Below are positions 32,460-44,110 of a DNA stretch of 64,000 nt, piece after piece; position 1 is the first letter of the stretch; each line of letters starts with the position of its first letter. Under the pieces are notes generated by a model. That model saw only the letters and a list, made by a program, of their open reading frames with translations, did no database searches and was not told the DNA's origin. The translations under genes were made by a program, and so were the position numbers. Source of the DNA: Heligmosomoides polygyrus polygyrus (lineage: Eukaryota > Nematoda > Chromadorea > Rhabditida > Heligmosomidae); the NCBI GenBank assembly GCA_947396885.1, contig OX377205.1, forward strand, positions 64,948,969 through 65,012,968. Reading direction: 5' to 3'.

Positions 32460-32626
32460 CACGGAGGACTGGGGCGCGGGTTTAGTTGTTTGAGCCATAG
32501 CGGTGGTCTGGTTACTCACATGTTCCTGGCCAGGGATACAGGACAAAGCGTCGCGTACTGCGTGACCGTTTGTGCCGTTAGCCATCACAAAGTGATGTTC
32601 ACCCCTTCACCGCGGTGAGGTGGCAC

Positions 32627-35480
32627 ATGAAGTGCATATTCGTCTGCACTTATAACTGTCGTTCGATCGCATCTGAGCAGGATCTTCGGACACTGCTTTT
32701 TACAGAAGCCGCAACATCAAATACGACGTTATCGCCCTGCAGAAAACGAAAGGCAGAACGGAAATCATAAGAAGGACCGACCACAACGAGCTTCTCATTA
32801 TCGGAGCAAAGGTGGACAGAAAGAATATTGGCGGAGTTGGATTTCTCGTCAATTCGACAGTGCACCACCTAGTAGACTCTTGTAAGATCATCAGTCCGCG
32901 AGTAGCTGTTCTTCGTCTGGAAACCAAAGATCAAGGAACCATCTCCATCATAAATGGATATGCTCCAACATCTGCGGCCACAGATGAAGAAAAGGAGGAA
33001 TTCTACAAGCTGTTCGAAAGGACTGTCAACGACGAGAAGAGCTACTACAAAGTTGTCGTTGGTGACTTTAACGCTATCGTCGGTACGAATGATCACGACG
33101 AATGGAGGCTAGGACCGCATGGAACTTCCTCAAGGAACGAAAACGGAGAGCGCCTGAGACTTTATCGCCATAGACGCCATAGACTTCCTATCCACGTGCC
33201 GTCTCTACCATGGAAATTCTATGTTTAAGAAGCCTTCAAACCGACGATGAACCTGGGAAAGCCCAAATGGAGAAACACGTTCGGAGATCGACCATGTTCT
33301 TACAAACAGACGCTGGAGTCTGTTCGACGTCTCCGTGCTGTCTTCATTAGACACCGGCTCGGATCACCGTCTTGTCCGTGCGAAGATGACTCTCAAAAAG
33401 AGGATAGCGTGACACTTATAAACCGGCACCGGTGAGGATCCCCACATTCAAGTCTGAGGAGTTGGAATATGCGGTAAAGTCGTATGATTGGAATCTTCTT
33501 GAAGATCCATCGGAAGACTACGACCTTCTCTCCAAAGGACTGTTGAAATGTGGTAGCAGCTCTTGCGGAGCCACATCACCGTCTGCTTCAAGACTCAACG
33601 CACATGCGATTAAACTCTTGGAGCAGAGAAGAGCTGTTAAACTGGATCCTAACTTCCCATCTGAAAAAAGTCAACATCTCGAAGGCCTGTCGAATTGCAG
33701 TGAAGGAGTCCATTCAAGCCTACAAAAGATTGAAGCTGTTAGAAGCCGCTGGGAAAAATTCAAGCATAAAGCGCTGCAAACGAGATCCCTGCGATCAGAA
33801 GGCAATAATGTCAGCCCTTGTAGATAAGGATGGAGCAAAGCAAACGTCTCGAAGAGCGATGGAGGCCATCGTCCAATAATTCTACACAGATCTGTTCCGT
33901 TCTTCTATCACTGTCCCGAAATGCTTGATGCCACCAGCTGAGGAAGTACCTCCATTCTGGAATCAGAAGTTGCTCATGCTATCAGAAGGATGAAGCCGGG
34001 CACTGCTCCCGGACCGGACGGCATTCTGCTGATCTCCTTCGTGTGGGCGGCAGTGCCGTCTGCTCACTTCTTGCCAAGCACTTCAACCACTACCTTCGAC
34101 TTAGTAGGATTCCGGACTCATGGAAGGAGTCGAAAACAGTTTTAATCTTCAAAAAGGTCAGCAGGAGGATATCAACAACTATCAACCCATCAGTCTTCTC
34201 TCGGTTGTGTACAATATCTTCACCAAGATACTGCTTAACCGCATGGAACGTTGCTTGGATGAATATCAGCCAGTGGAGCAAGCAGGGTTTCGCAAGGATT
34301 TCTCCTGCATGGACCATATTCAGACTGTCTCACAGCTCATCGAGAGGAGCCGCGAATACCACCTCCCACTTGTCCTTGTCTTCGTGGATTACCGGAAAGC
34401 GTTCGACTCTGTGGAAATCAACGCCGTTTTGAACGCACTTGTGCACGCTGGTATACCATCGCCCTACATCCGACTTCTCGACGAATGCTTCTCGAACATA
34501 TCGACTACCATCCAGCTGTTCGATCGAAAGCTTAAGATTCCTATCGGGAAAGGAGTACGGCAGAGAGACACGATTTCTTCTAAGCTGTTCACAGCGGCAT
34601 TCCAGGATGCCATGAAAGACTTGAACTGGGACGATAAAGGCTACCTTGTCGACGGTAAACGGATCAGCAACCTTCGCTTCGCCGACAGTGTCGTTCTCAT
34701 CTCTACCAGCACGGCAGAAGTCGAGAAAATGCTGAACGAGCTCAATGTGGCAGGTATGAAGATTGGATTGGACATGAATATGTCTAAAACACAATTTATG
34801 GTCAACCAATGGTGTGACACGGGACTCGTAAGGTTAAATGGAGTCGCTCGGCAACAGGTCGACTCCTACGTCTATCTGGGAAGAGAGCTGAACATGGATA
34901 ACGACCTCGCTCCGGAAATCGCCCGCAGGAGACGCGCAGCATGGGCAGCCTTCAGTTCGATTCGCGAATTCACCGACCAGGTCAAGGATCCCGGCCTCAG
35001 GGCTTCGATATTCAGCGCCTCTGTACTGCCTGCGATGCGCTACGCGACGGAAACCTGGCTCGACAACAAGACAATCGCCAGTGTAATGCAAACTAGACAT
35101 CGTGCACTGGAGAAATGCCTTCTGAGGAAAAGCCTTGGTCAGCAATAGCAAGAAGGCCTACGAAGCTCGGAGCTACGGGAGAAGTCGCAATTAGCAGACC
35201 CGCTGCAGTACATGAAGAAGTCCAAATATCGCTAGGCCGGACACCTGCTTCAACGAGAGGACGATAGATGGAGTCTCCCTGTCACTGAATGGCTCCCGAG
35301 AGACTATAAGAGACCACTGGGACGACCGCCACCGCGATGGGTAGACTCATTCTCAAGATCTTCCAGAGAGCGGAGTCTGCCTCACTGGATGCAAGCAGCC
35401 AGAGATCGAGCGGTCTGGAAGAGTTGTGGTCCTCACTGAGAAGACCTCCAGCCGACAGAAGGACCATCAAAGTATCAAAG
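32627..35480 (+). pseudogene. RTE ORF2: endonuclease plus reverse transcriptase
   Basis: Starts at an ATG giving MKCIFVCTYNCRSIAS. After a frameshift near 32700 the endonuclease continues: KVDRKNIGGVGFLVNST (32812-32862), IINGYAPTSAA (32950) and VVVGDFNAIVGTNDHDEW (33055-33108). The stretch 33432-33880 is the linker. The RT runs 33960-35148 across frameshifts near 34150: INNYQPISLLSVVYNIFTKI, FVDYRKAFDSVE, GVRQRDTISSKLF and LRFADSVVLIS. Two catalytic-region defects are visible: RQG is RQR and the FADD box is FADS. Frameshifts also separate the SDHR region. Not functional. Confidence 0.85.
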
Positions 35481-35489
35481 TAAGTAAGT

Positions 35490-36127
35490 ATTGTTGCACA
35501 TAAAGTAAACCACAGCTTTTCGTTGAAATCCGATGTCCTTTGCGTAGAAGTGATTTTCCCAACTTTTCCGCTCAATTGAGATTTATAGTTGTCTATCGTC
35601 TTCCAAAATTATTAAAATCGGATGATGACAATTTCGTTGACTTGCTTACTACCCTTGCGGCAGCTAGATGTGATACAATCATACTAGGTGACTTTAATTT
35701 GGAAGTTAATCGGAGTAACCTTGTACCCGTGTCACCGAATTCGGCACATATTCTTAAGTTCTTCAATGACTCTGGATTTCAACAAATGGTTGACAGGCCA
35801 ACGTATTCAAACCATATTTTTGACATTATTCTCTCAACATCGCCTATAGTTCATGATGTTACTACACTTCCTCCTCTAGCTACTTCTGATCATGAAATGG
35901 TCCAGTTTTCAGTAAGCTCTGCGTACATCCCTGATAGTATTCCAATTTCCTTACCTGATTTCTTAGGTGTAGACTATTCCTCGCTTAACGAAAATTTGAA
36001 TGAAGTGGACTGGTTAAAAATATTTGATAACTACACTTCTACAGCGGAGCTATATCAAAGATTCTGTAGGGTCATCTATGAGAAGTTATCTCGTTTTGTC
36101 CCACTAGGGATTCGAAATAGGTCCTAA
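35490..36127 (+). pseudogene. CR1-like endonuclease, C-terminal part
   Basis: After the RTE the CR1 frame continues (IVAHKVNHSFSLKSDVLCVE), then shifts at about 35575 to RFIVVYRLPKLLKSDDD. Catalytic motifs follow: TIILGDFNLEVNRSN (about 35673-35718) and LATSDHEMVQFSVS (about 35880-35920). The frame ends at a TAA at 36127. Confidence 0.8.
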
Positions 36128-38075
36128 GCCGAATTTCCCACAATTATCCGAAACCTGCTTAACCAAAAGAAACGGCTTTTTGAATCGTTGCCTAATCCAC
36201 TGAGTAATCCTCTGCATAAGAAGGTATGTGTAGATGTTGAGAAGCATCTGAAAAAATTCTGGGCCAATCGCGAACGTAGATATGCAGCAGACTCGTCTAT
36301 GAGGAAATTGCACTTATATGTTCGTAACAAGTTGAAACCTAATGGACACGTACCAGTTTTGCTCGAAAAAGTTGGATATAAGTGTTTTAGTGAGCTCAGT
36401 AAAGCCTCAGCTCTCGGTGAATAATTCGCGTCTGTTCATTCAGAGGATGACTCCTATGTGCAAACTACTACCTTAGGTCCTTCCGTGCTGCATGGAATAG
36501 GCGACTTTTATTTCCACCCTAGTGGGCTTCTAGTTGTTCTCAAGCGTTTAAAGCCATCCTTCACGAAACCCTTTGATGGCACCCTTCAATTGTTTACAGA
36601 AAAATGTGCCTCTTCTCTTTGCAAGCCTCTTGCACATATTTTCAATGTCTCGTTAATGTTAGGTGAAGTGCCGGAAATATGGAAGGATGCAATTGTCACT
36701 GCAATTCCTAAGAAGCCTGGTGCTTCAACTGTGTCTGCCTTTCGCCCAATAAGTCTTTTACCGCCACCCATAAAGGTCATGGAAAAATTGTAAGAGATAA
36801 ATTGTTAGTACATATCAAAAGGCTTCATCTTATTCCAAATGAACAACATGGTTTCGTTTACGGTTTATCCACTGTCACTAATCTTGTTGATAGCTTGTTT
36901 GACTGGAGCCTTGCACTCAATTATGGAAATTCGATTGATGTAGTTTACATTGATTTATCTAAGGCATTCGACAGGGTAAGTCATTGCAAGCTACTTCAGA
37001 AGTTGGCACTTTTCGGCATAAGCGGCAATCTTCTGAGGTGGTTTGATTCTTACCTTGATGAGAGACATATGGCGGTAAAAGTTGGGCACAATTTCTCCAT
37101 GCGTTATCGTTGCAAGAGTGGTGTACCTCAAGGGGGTGTTCTTTCGCCATTGCTGTATCTGATACATATAATGGAGCTACCCTCTTTGCTTTTCACTTCA
37201 TCGAATATACGAGTTCGTTCTATGCCGATGATATAAAAATATACGGAATTTACAACACCGAAAACTGTGACGAAGAACGAGAAGCCATGAAACGTTCGAC
37301 TAGTAACCTCATTGAATGGGCTACAGAATGGAGCTTGACCATTAATCGCGAAAAGCCGTTCGTTCTACATTATGAGGATCTACCGACCACTGAATTCGAA
37401 ATAAATGGCGTTGCGCTAGAGAGCTGCCAGGAAACGAAAGATCTCGGAGTTTTGTTTGTTAGCACGCTGAGCTTTTCTTCGCATATTGATCGAATTGTGA
37501 GGAAGGTCAATATGACACTATTTTCTATTTTTCGTAACGTCTGCACTGATAATCCGTTGATACTTATTTGGTTGTATAAATCATACGTACTTCCCCATCT
37601 CGAATACTGCTCCCAGGTCTGGAGTCCGTTCACTATAAAACAAATGCGTAAACTTGAAAAAGTGCAGCGAACGTTTTCTAGGTTAGTTTATTGCCGATTA
37701 CATCCTGGTTTGCATTGGCAGCTTATACCGCCTTATGGTGAACGGTTAAAGCTACTAGGTCTCAAAACGTTGCTGGGTAGCTGCAGATTTTATATTTGGC
37801 TTTCGCATCCTTCGTGGTGAAGTTAAATTATCTCCCAGCAAATACTGAATCTTCAGACCTACTAATGGGCGTTCGGGTGGGTTTAGACTTCATTATATGA
37901 GGTTGCAGAAAAGAAAACGATCAAAGTTGTTCCATTTCGTGCTGTTTCGATTCGCTAGATGGTTGCATTCGTTGCCTGCAGATTTATTGGCGTCTCAGAA
38001 TAGCCAAACATTCAAAAGGAATCTAAAAAAGATTAATGTATTAGAGACTCAAGGAATTACAGATTTTCGCTAGTA
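36128..38075 (+). pseudogene. CR1-like reverse transcriptase, copy 3
   Basis: Linker remnants (36188-36424) lead to RT text: GEVPEIWKDAIVTAIPKKPG (36664), SAFRPISLLPPPIKVMEKL (36735), a stop, PNEQHGFVYGLS (36835), VVYIDLSKAFDRVSH (36940), SGVPQGGVLSPLLYL (37119), a frameshift near 37200, YADDIKIYGIYN (37223; intact active box) and LPHLEYCSQVWSPFT (37590). A frameshift at about 37790 is followed by C-terminal remnants to 38075. Same family as 6445-7785. Confidence 0.8.
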
Positions 38076-38400
38076 GTTTGAAGCGGACTTTTATTCAGAA
38101 CGGCACCTCTTCGTATTGAGCGAGGACTATGAGTTCGAATATGTTCTCCAGCTCGATGCAGTCAGTGATTGAACTAATCCAGCAATGTTCCTTAGCGGTT
38201 ATGCTCTACTTCCTGTTCACTATTACGCTGTTCTGTTTGCTATTTGTTCCTGGCTAATATCTGATTGTTTTCCATGGTGACCGGTTTCTTCAATGTTGTG
38301 TTGCTTGCCTCTCAAAGTAGGGGTTGATTTTGCTTCCGCTAATTTATTTAACGGGTAGTCCTCTGTGGTCTTACTAAATGCAAATACAAATTGCTGAATA

Positions 38401-39627
38401 CAAAGCCAACATATTTCCCGATTTATCCTGCTGCCAGTTTATTTATGTTCATCCACAGCTCCTTTTATCCCAATCCCCTATACCTTCACCTACAACGTCT
38501 TTTACTTAAAAAAAATTTGCCAAAGTTATGTCTCACTCTGCTTTGTCTTACTGACTAGCTTGCCACTCACGTGGGTGCTTGGTATACTGTTACCGAACGG
38601 CTGGAAATGATCACCCATATTTGGAGTGCTATCTTCTTTTGTACATATGCTTTTGATGATTGTCGTTTCTCCGTACTGACATATGTATTCCAACATGCGT
38701 GTCCTCCTTTCTATGCCATCGCCTGGGGTGTGTATCAGTTTAAAGAGGCCTTTGAGATACAGGGCCCGCCCCGGGATCGTGCGCATAGAAGGTCGCAGAC
38801 CTAGCGCATTACGCTCATGAGCCATATGTCTTTGCGGTAGATTTTTGTTTTGTTCTTCTGAAGGCAGCATAGGCATTATTCTTCTTTTGCTAAATATGTA
38901 TGTGCTAGGCTAGTCTTTCGACAAAGCTAGGTGCCAGTCGCTCGTTTAATTTGTTTTTAATTTTCAAATTCAGAGCTGCAATAGATATGTTTTTATGTAA
39001 TGTAAATGGTGGATACGTGCAGCAGGGATACCAGAATTTTTAAGGGACCAGGTTGTTGGGTGACCAAAGTTCCATGGTGTTCACAAATTCTAAAACCATA
39101 GTGAGACCACTCTGGACTCCTCGACTTCCAGTTTCCTCCGAGCGCTTTTCTTCCTTCTGAAATTGATGGATGTGTGTTCTTGTTTTTCGACTGCACATTT
39201 ATCGACTAATTTTCAGTAAGTTTTATTTGCGTTAGTTGCTGTTTTGACATTTTGCTAGTGTATGTCTACTATATTTGCTACTGTGTTTGAGCGCGTCCTA
39301 TGACGTATATAACAAATAAAAAAATAAATTTTTACTCTCTAAACGTTTTGCGACTTATTAACAAATCAGCTTTATCCAGTGAGCAAAACTTTCGATGCAG
39401 TTCACAGAAAGACCTCTTCCATAGGACCTCTATAGCTTCCATAGGAACTCTATAAAAACCGGCATTGCTTGACACTGTCAGTTTGCAGTGCAAGTTTCAC
39501 GAGATCGCATTCGCGTTGTTTCTCTCTCCTGAATAGGTAAATAAAATAAAAATGTTTTGAGGTTTCACATGCCGTATATATCTGACTATAGGTAAACGCT
39601 ACCACACAGCTTCTCGTTTCGGAAATA
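38401..39627. other. Intergenic; carries one repeated coding-like fragment
   Basis: Apart from the minus-strand fragment at 38645-38830 (separate entry) no gene or repeat was recognised. 39300-39345 is AT-rich. Confidence 0.45.
38645..38830 (-). pseudogene. Unknown coding-like fragment, partner of 17.4 kb
   Basis: The minus strand reads LRPSMRTIPGRALYLKGLF, KLIHTPGDGIERRTRMLEYI and CQYGETTIIKSIC without a stop, inside an open frame of 116 codons. The fragment at 17366-17500 shares the frame and most residues, with several silent differences. Family unknown; it could be a domesticated or mobile-element protein, or an exon of a duplicated host gene. Confidence 0.4.
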
Positions 39628-40507
39628 CCAGGCTGTCCAATAATTTCTGTCCGAAAATTTTCAAAATTCTATAATTTTCCTTAGAAGTGTTATAATATCA
39701 GGCAAGTGTAAAAACCTTCTAGAAGATTCTCCAGAGTTCCACGCCAGGGGTATATAAGGCGTAGTCCCCGCGTCTAGCTACCAGTACAAGCTAAAATGGA
39801 CCAAGGTCGAATTCGTACGTTCATGTACTACGAGTGGCTGCTGGGCAACGACACAGGCTCCGCGGTCGCCAACATCTGCAGAGCGTGCAAGGAGGATGCA
39901 GTGTCCCAACGCACAGTCAGGCGCTGGCTCAATCGTTTCGAGAGCGGCGACACGAGCCTCGAGGACAGGGGGCACAGCGGGAGGCCTTCTGGTGGGACGC
40001 CAAGGGCATGCTGTATTTCGAGCTGCTCCCGCAAGGCAGGACGGTCACCGCCTCCATCTACACCGATCAGCTCGAGAAACTAGCCGCCGCCATCCGAGAA
40101 AAGCGTCCCCGACGGGCCTCGGTCCACCTGCTGCACGACTACGCGCGCCCCCACGTGGCGAAGGAGACCCAGCAGAAGTTGGCGACGCTCGGCTGGGAGA
40201 CGGTTGGCCATCCGCCGTATTCCCCGGACCTCGCCCCCTCCGACTACCACTTGTTCCGCCCGCTGAAGCACCATTTGGCCGGAGGAAAATTCACCAACTA
40301 CGACAACCTCAAATCCGACAGCGCGGACTTCTTCGAGTCGCAGCCCCCGGAGTTCTGGGCGAAGGGCATCGGCGACCTGCCCAATCGATGGGCCACTGTT
40401 GTGGACAACTGTGGTGATTATATTGTTGAACAGACTTGCTTTTCAAGAAAGTTGAAAAAAAATTAAAAATGGTGAAATTTTCGGACAAGAATTATTGGAC
40501 AGCCTGG
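39628..40507 (+). mobile_element. Internally deleted mariner element, TSD TA
   Basis: TIRs of about 33 bp begin CCAGGCTGTCCAATAATT at both ends and are flanked by TA (39626-39627, 40508-40509). The element is 880 bp, against about 1.3 kb for intact mariners. The ends are AT-rich while the coding part (39790-40420) is strikingly GC-rich compared with the whole window, suggesting a different compositional history, possibly transfer from another genome. Confidence 0.9.
39796..40466 (+). pseudogene. Mariner transposase, DD34D, central part deleted
   Basis: The ATG at 39796 opens MDQGRIRTFMYYEWLLGNDT. The N-terminal helix-turn-helix region follows (SQRTVRRWLNRFESGDTSLE) to SGRPS near residue 65. 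The text then jumps, out of frame, to WWDAKGMLYFELLPQG (39991 on) in the second frame and runs to the end at 40466. Retained catalytic residues are the Asp of LLHDYARPH and the Asp of LAPSDYHLF, exactly 34 residues apart; the first catalytic Asp and about 110-130 codons are missing. HDY replaces the usual HDN. Inactive, but the ends may still be mobilised by a related transposase. Confidence 0.9.
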
Positions 40508-40669
40508 TAGCTCAAATATCAAAGCACGAAAATACAGCATGGCTTGCTAAAGAGGGCTGAAAAGCTTTATTGTCGAATAAACACCGATAACTAAATCTTC
40601 AAAACACTTCTAGGGCTGTGAGGACAACAAGCTGATCGGATCGGAAAATTAGGGCGTACCTTTAAAGTT
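40508..40669. other. Spacer, nothing recognised
   Basis: Short flank between the mariner and the candidate minus-strand exons. Confidence 0.4.
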
Positions 40670-41085
40670 TTCTGTTTCCAACTCTTTCCGTTTCCTTTTA
40701 ATGTGAGTTTCGTAACTGAGCAGTGACATCGTTTTGTGAGCTCCAGGAAAAACCTTTTCCGAGGTCGACTGCGTAATTGTTGATTTGTTTGATGAAGCCG
40801 TTAACAACTTCGCGCATTCTCCGTCAACCACCTTTGTGTTTTCTTCATAGTTCAGCGCATTCATCAGTTGTCGACCTTACAGAACCGGATTGTATGATGG
40901 AATCAATGTAGGTGGTTGAACCGGGCCACCGACAGGCAAGACTGCGTTTTGCTCTCCAGCATTCCTTTGCGCTGATATCACCTCCACAGCTGCTGGATCT
41001 ATAAATTCCGGTCTCTCAACTGCACTGTATGTATGCCAACCGAGTATTGCAGCGTGTCGTTCTGTTGTAGAGCATAAACTCTGTT
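40670..41085 (-). CDS. Possible exon(s) of an unknown protein
   Basis: On the minus strand 41060-40886 reads ALEQSLCSTTERHAAILGWH, then ERPEFIDPAAVEVIS, then VGGPVQPPTLIPSYNPVL. It meets GTAAGG, which is either a donor or a TAA stop. The same frame reopens at once (MNALNYEENTKVVDGECAKL … ETHIKRKRKELETENFK) and reaches a GTACGC donor at about 40665. The text is protein-like and biased, and both parts share a frame, but the spacer would be too short (38 bp) for a normal intron. Either two alternative exons or a nonsense-bearing pseudogene. No family recognised. Confidence 0.3.
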
Positions 41086-41479
41086 CCAGAGCATAAATGG
41101 ACTACATTTCTGTTCAGTCGCCGCTACAAACCTTTGAGAAGCGGTTCCGAGAGCACCGCTGCTGTAGCGACAGAGATCTTAAGAGAGAGGTGAACGTTGT
41201 GTCTTTCTTCCTCTTCCTTCCAGTTGCAAGGTCGTCTCAGAAAGCATAAATATCTGCTACCCTTCAAAGGGATAAAGTGCTTCAGCAATGAACCTAAATG
41301 AAGTTTACATATAAACTAATGCGACCACATTATGGTGTAAGAGTCTTTATATACAGCATAATAATAAAACCCTCTTAGTTCTAAAGCTTCTTTGATTTTT
41401 TCTAACTAATCCTACTAAAACTCATTGTTACTAAATTATCTCGCTAATAAGTGGCCATAAGTGGTGCGTTTTCGAAGTG

Positions 41480-42010
41480 CCGTTACTCTCGCAAGGGAAG
41501 GTGAAGCGTATGTCTGAACGGGCAAAGCGAGTCATACGAGAAGAATCTCCACTCCTCAGTTAGTATAAAACAGTGCTTTTTTGCCGAGTCGTTAAACCCA
41601 AGGTGCAGAGAGTCCTTGAGGTCACTATGGAATCGGTGGGACGGTGTCATAACGAGTGCGGGAGATCCCTTTTACGTCGTACTTGTAATGTGCGCAAATG
41701 GCTCGGGAGCAGTAAGTAGTGGCGTTGCTTCACGCTAGGGAGTTGGTGGGTTGGGTCCTCCTGCGTTACCGTGTTTTTGCATTTTAGGTGACTGGTTGAG
41801 ATCTGATGGGACCTGGTCCATACAATTTTTAGGCGTTTTCTGCGCATTTTTCCGCTGTATGCTGTGGAGAGTAACTTTGGTGCGAGTTGTTCATTACTGT
41901 CCGGTTTTCAACCACAAGGCAATGAGAAAGGTATTCAACACAGTAATGTATGAACGCTCAACGCCAGTGATACATAAGCGTAAACGGCAGAACGTGCATG
42001 AAATATTTAG
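41480..42010 (+). repeat. Solo arm related to the 21.5-kb foldback
   Basis: Begins CAAGGGAAGGTGAAGCGTAT and follows the 21479-21890 arm at about 65-70%: the tRNA-like region (GGGTTGGGTCCTCC near 41750), GACTGGTTGAGATCTGATGG, and GCGTTTTCTGCGCATTTTTC. No inverted partner is present downstream, so it is a half element or a SINE-like relative. Confidence 0.55.
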
Positions 42011-43671
42011 GTAGGACTGGTCACTATACGAAAAAACTGCCGGCTATTCACAGCTTGTTTCCCTACATGAAATAATGACTTCGGGCTAGGCTAGATACTT
42101 TTCGTACAGCATCAGGAGAAAAGCGGCCGATTCCCGCAAAGCAGCATCTTCTCTACGAATAATCTTTTCGACGTGGCAGGTTACCCGCATGTTATCACTA
42201 CTCAAGCTATGTTCTCCTTTTTTGAGCATGTCTTCTTTCCACAAATGCCCGATAACTTTACGCTTGTTCTATCGAAGAAAAAAACTTGGGGATTGAACGG
42301 CACATTGAAACAGAAATTCTGAATATCCCCGTTGTAGATGATAAAGTGTGATGAGCAGCGGAGAAGTGTGGGTCGCCTTAGTGTTCCTAACAAGGGAAGT
42401 GCCACAAACTAACCCAGCCCTTCGTTCGAAGGATGCTTCAGTAGTACTTGCTGCGTGCAAATTGGAGCTGCTACAACAAAGGTAAACAGAAGTAACAACA
42501 CCTCTGTTTCAGGTAACTCACTCATACCCTTGGAGATGCTACAGGACGCAAATACAATTACATGAGGTGGCGGGCATATAGGTGGTGGTAGCCTCAATTC
42601 CCCGTTGTGCCCAAATATTTACATTTTTCCAACATTAAGCCGACAGAGTGTTTTTTTTTATTTCCTTTCAGTTCCTCGGTTCGTTGTCTTCTACAACGAT
42701 GCGACAGTCCCCCATCACTGCTGAGAGCATACCACCGCTGTTTGCCTATGTTCAGACTTGTCTGGTATCCGCAAACAGCCATGAAAATACCTATAAATAG
42801 TTGTAGAGCATTAATAAAAAGGATAAAAAACGAACAGGTTCATCGTTGCGATTATTGTAGGCGCCCCGGTTCCTTGCAGTCGACTTCAAAGAAGGCAACT
42901 GATCACTATGTATAAGAAACAGAGATCTCGTCACAAAAGTGTAAGGAAACTAAAAATAAAGGTGTGCCGTTTTTGTTACAAGAGGCACACACTACGTTAA
43001 GGTCTTTCTTGACACAAATACCTCTCCGGTTTTGTAGCCTCGTCAGTGTTCCCCATTCCTCATCTGATTGTACACTGACTCCACACACCAGCACTGCGGC
43101 ACAATACTTTTCAAAAATTTTGTGGAAAATAGGTGCCGTTTGACTATCCAAGCTCCACCATAAGCTGAAGAACAACTTTTTTAGAAGTAAAGAATGAGTG
43201 ACGTTTGCAGAGACACTGTTCCAGCCAAACCAAACTGTTCACACGGTCACAGGTTCATTTAATCTACGCAATCCATTTAGTGGTTGCTGTGCAGCCAAGC
43301 CTTTTCACCATATCTGTTGATCGCAGTTCCCAAATATTCCAAGAACTATTGACAAATGTATCCTTCTTTATATCCCTTTTCGAACAAAAAAAACTTCGAA
43401 GCTTCACATGTGGCAAAAGCTATGATATCCAAAAGCTCCGTGACTGCTGTAGCTCCTGCATATCATAGCTACCACGAGTGAGGAAGTCAGGACTTATATT
43501 AGGCTAACGTTCAAGCCTTTCACCTATTGCCTACGAGATGCTTCCAGAATACAAACACGAATGGCGGCTAGTGGTGGAGGTGGCGAAGTTGAAGGGTAAC
43601 GGTAGAGGACTCGGCTCCCCCATCGTGGAGCATTTTACATCGCCAGGAAATTTTTATACCTGCCTCGTTCA
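42011..43671. other. Intergenic; weak minus-strand coding-like text
   Basis: The minus-strand frame at 42906-43175 (IFHKIFEKYCAAVLVCGVSV …) looks protein-like in places but an overlapping frame is equally open and no splice-consistent exon could be fixed. No other evidence of genes. Confidence 0.35.
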
Positions 43672-44110
43672 GTTTACTTTACTTTACTTTATTGGGACGT
43701 GAACAAACAACGTAAAACGTTCACATATGAAATAACACGAAAAAATCTACTATTTAGGAAACAAGCACAGGCAAAAGCCCCGATTGGGCAATAGAGGCAT
43801 ATTTTTGAAAAGAAAAAGAACTATAATAGAAAGCAGAATAAAACAGCATTAAGTAGACGACCAGTGAACACAAATCGGAATGAGGCGAAAGAAGGTTATA
43901 AACTGAGATTGGGAATTGAAATTTAAGAAGATTACAATCGACGGTCAAGATGCCTCTTGAAACAACTTATGGACATCTGTAGCGCTCCCTCCCTCATGAA
44001 GGGACGGATCAACCGCAGAGTTCTATGAGAAAAGAAGATCGACCTGATCCGACTTTTTGCTACAGAGTCGGAGAGTCTTAGCCCTCCTTGCCTGGTAATG
44101 TTTCTGGGCT
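43672..44110 (-). pseudogene. LINE 3' end: RT C-terminus, 3' UTR, AAAGT tail
   Basis: The plus-strand run TTTACTTTACTTTACTTTA at 43676-43691 is a simple-repeat tail read on the minus strand. Upstream of it on that strand lies a 3' UTR and then the C-terminus of a non-LTR RT ORF: RPFMREGALQMSISCFKRHL, closing DRRL near 43940 (compare the usual …SFKRRLDKHL ending). Everything 5' of this is lost. Confidence 0.5.

Larger units (their letters stand above)
32297..35489 (+). mobile_element. Full-length RTE-like LINE, copy 2, 14-bp TSD
   Basis: Bounded by the exact direct repeat ATTGTTGCACATAA (32283-32296 and 35490-35503) inside the endonuclease frame of CR1 copy 3. Length 3193 bp, in the usual range for nematode RTE elements. 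It has a 330-bp 5' region, one ORF (endonuclease plus RT) and a very short 3' end finishing in ATCAAAGTATCAAAGTAAGT. The perfect TSD and ends show that it inserted after the CR1 and is relatively young, yet its ORF is broken. Confidence 0.9.
31050..38400 (+). mobile_element. CR1-like LINE, copy 3, with ORF1 and ORF2
   Basis: The most complete CR1 here: a possible 5' UTR (31050-31356), ORF1 (31357-32020), endonuclease (32070-32296 and 35490-36110), reverse transcriptase (36430-38070) and 3' UTR to about 38400. A 3193-bp RTE sits in the endonuclease (32297-35489). Without it the element is about 4.2 kb. The RT is close to the 6.2-kb copy. Frameshifts and stops occur in every ORF. Confidence 0.85.

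Noticed and set aside
42906..43175. Minus-strand Cys-containing protein exon
   Set aside because: Two overlapping frames are equally plausible and no splice sites or family similarity decide between them.
43676..43691. TTTAC microsatellite
   Set aside because: Better explained as the simple-repeat tail of a minus-strand LINE 3' end, since an RT C-terminus lies directly upstream on that strand.
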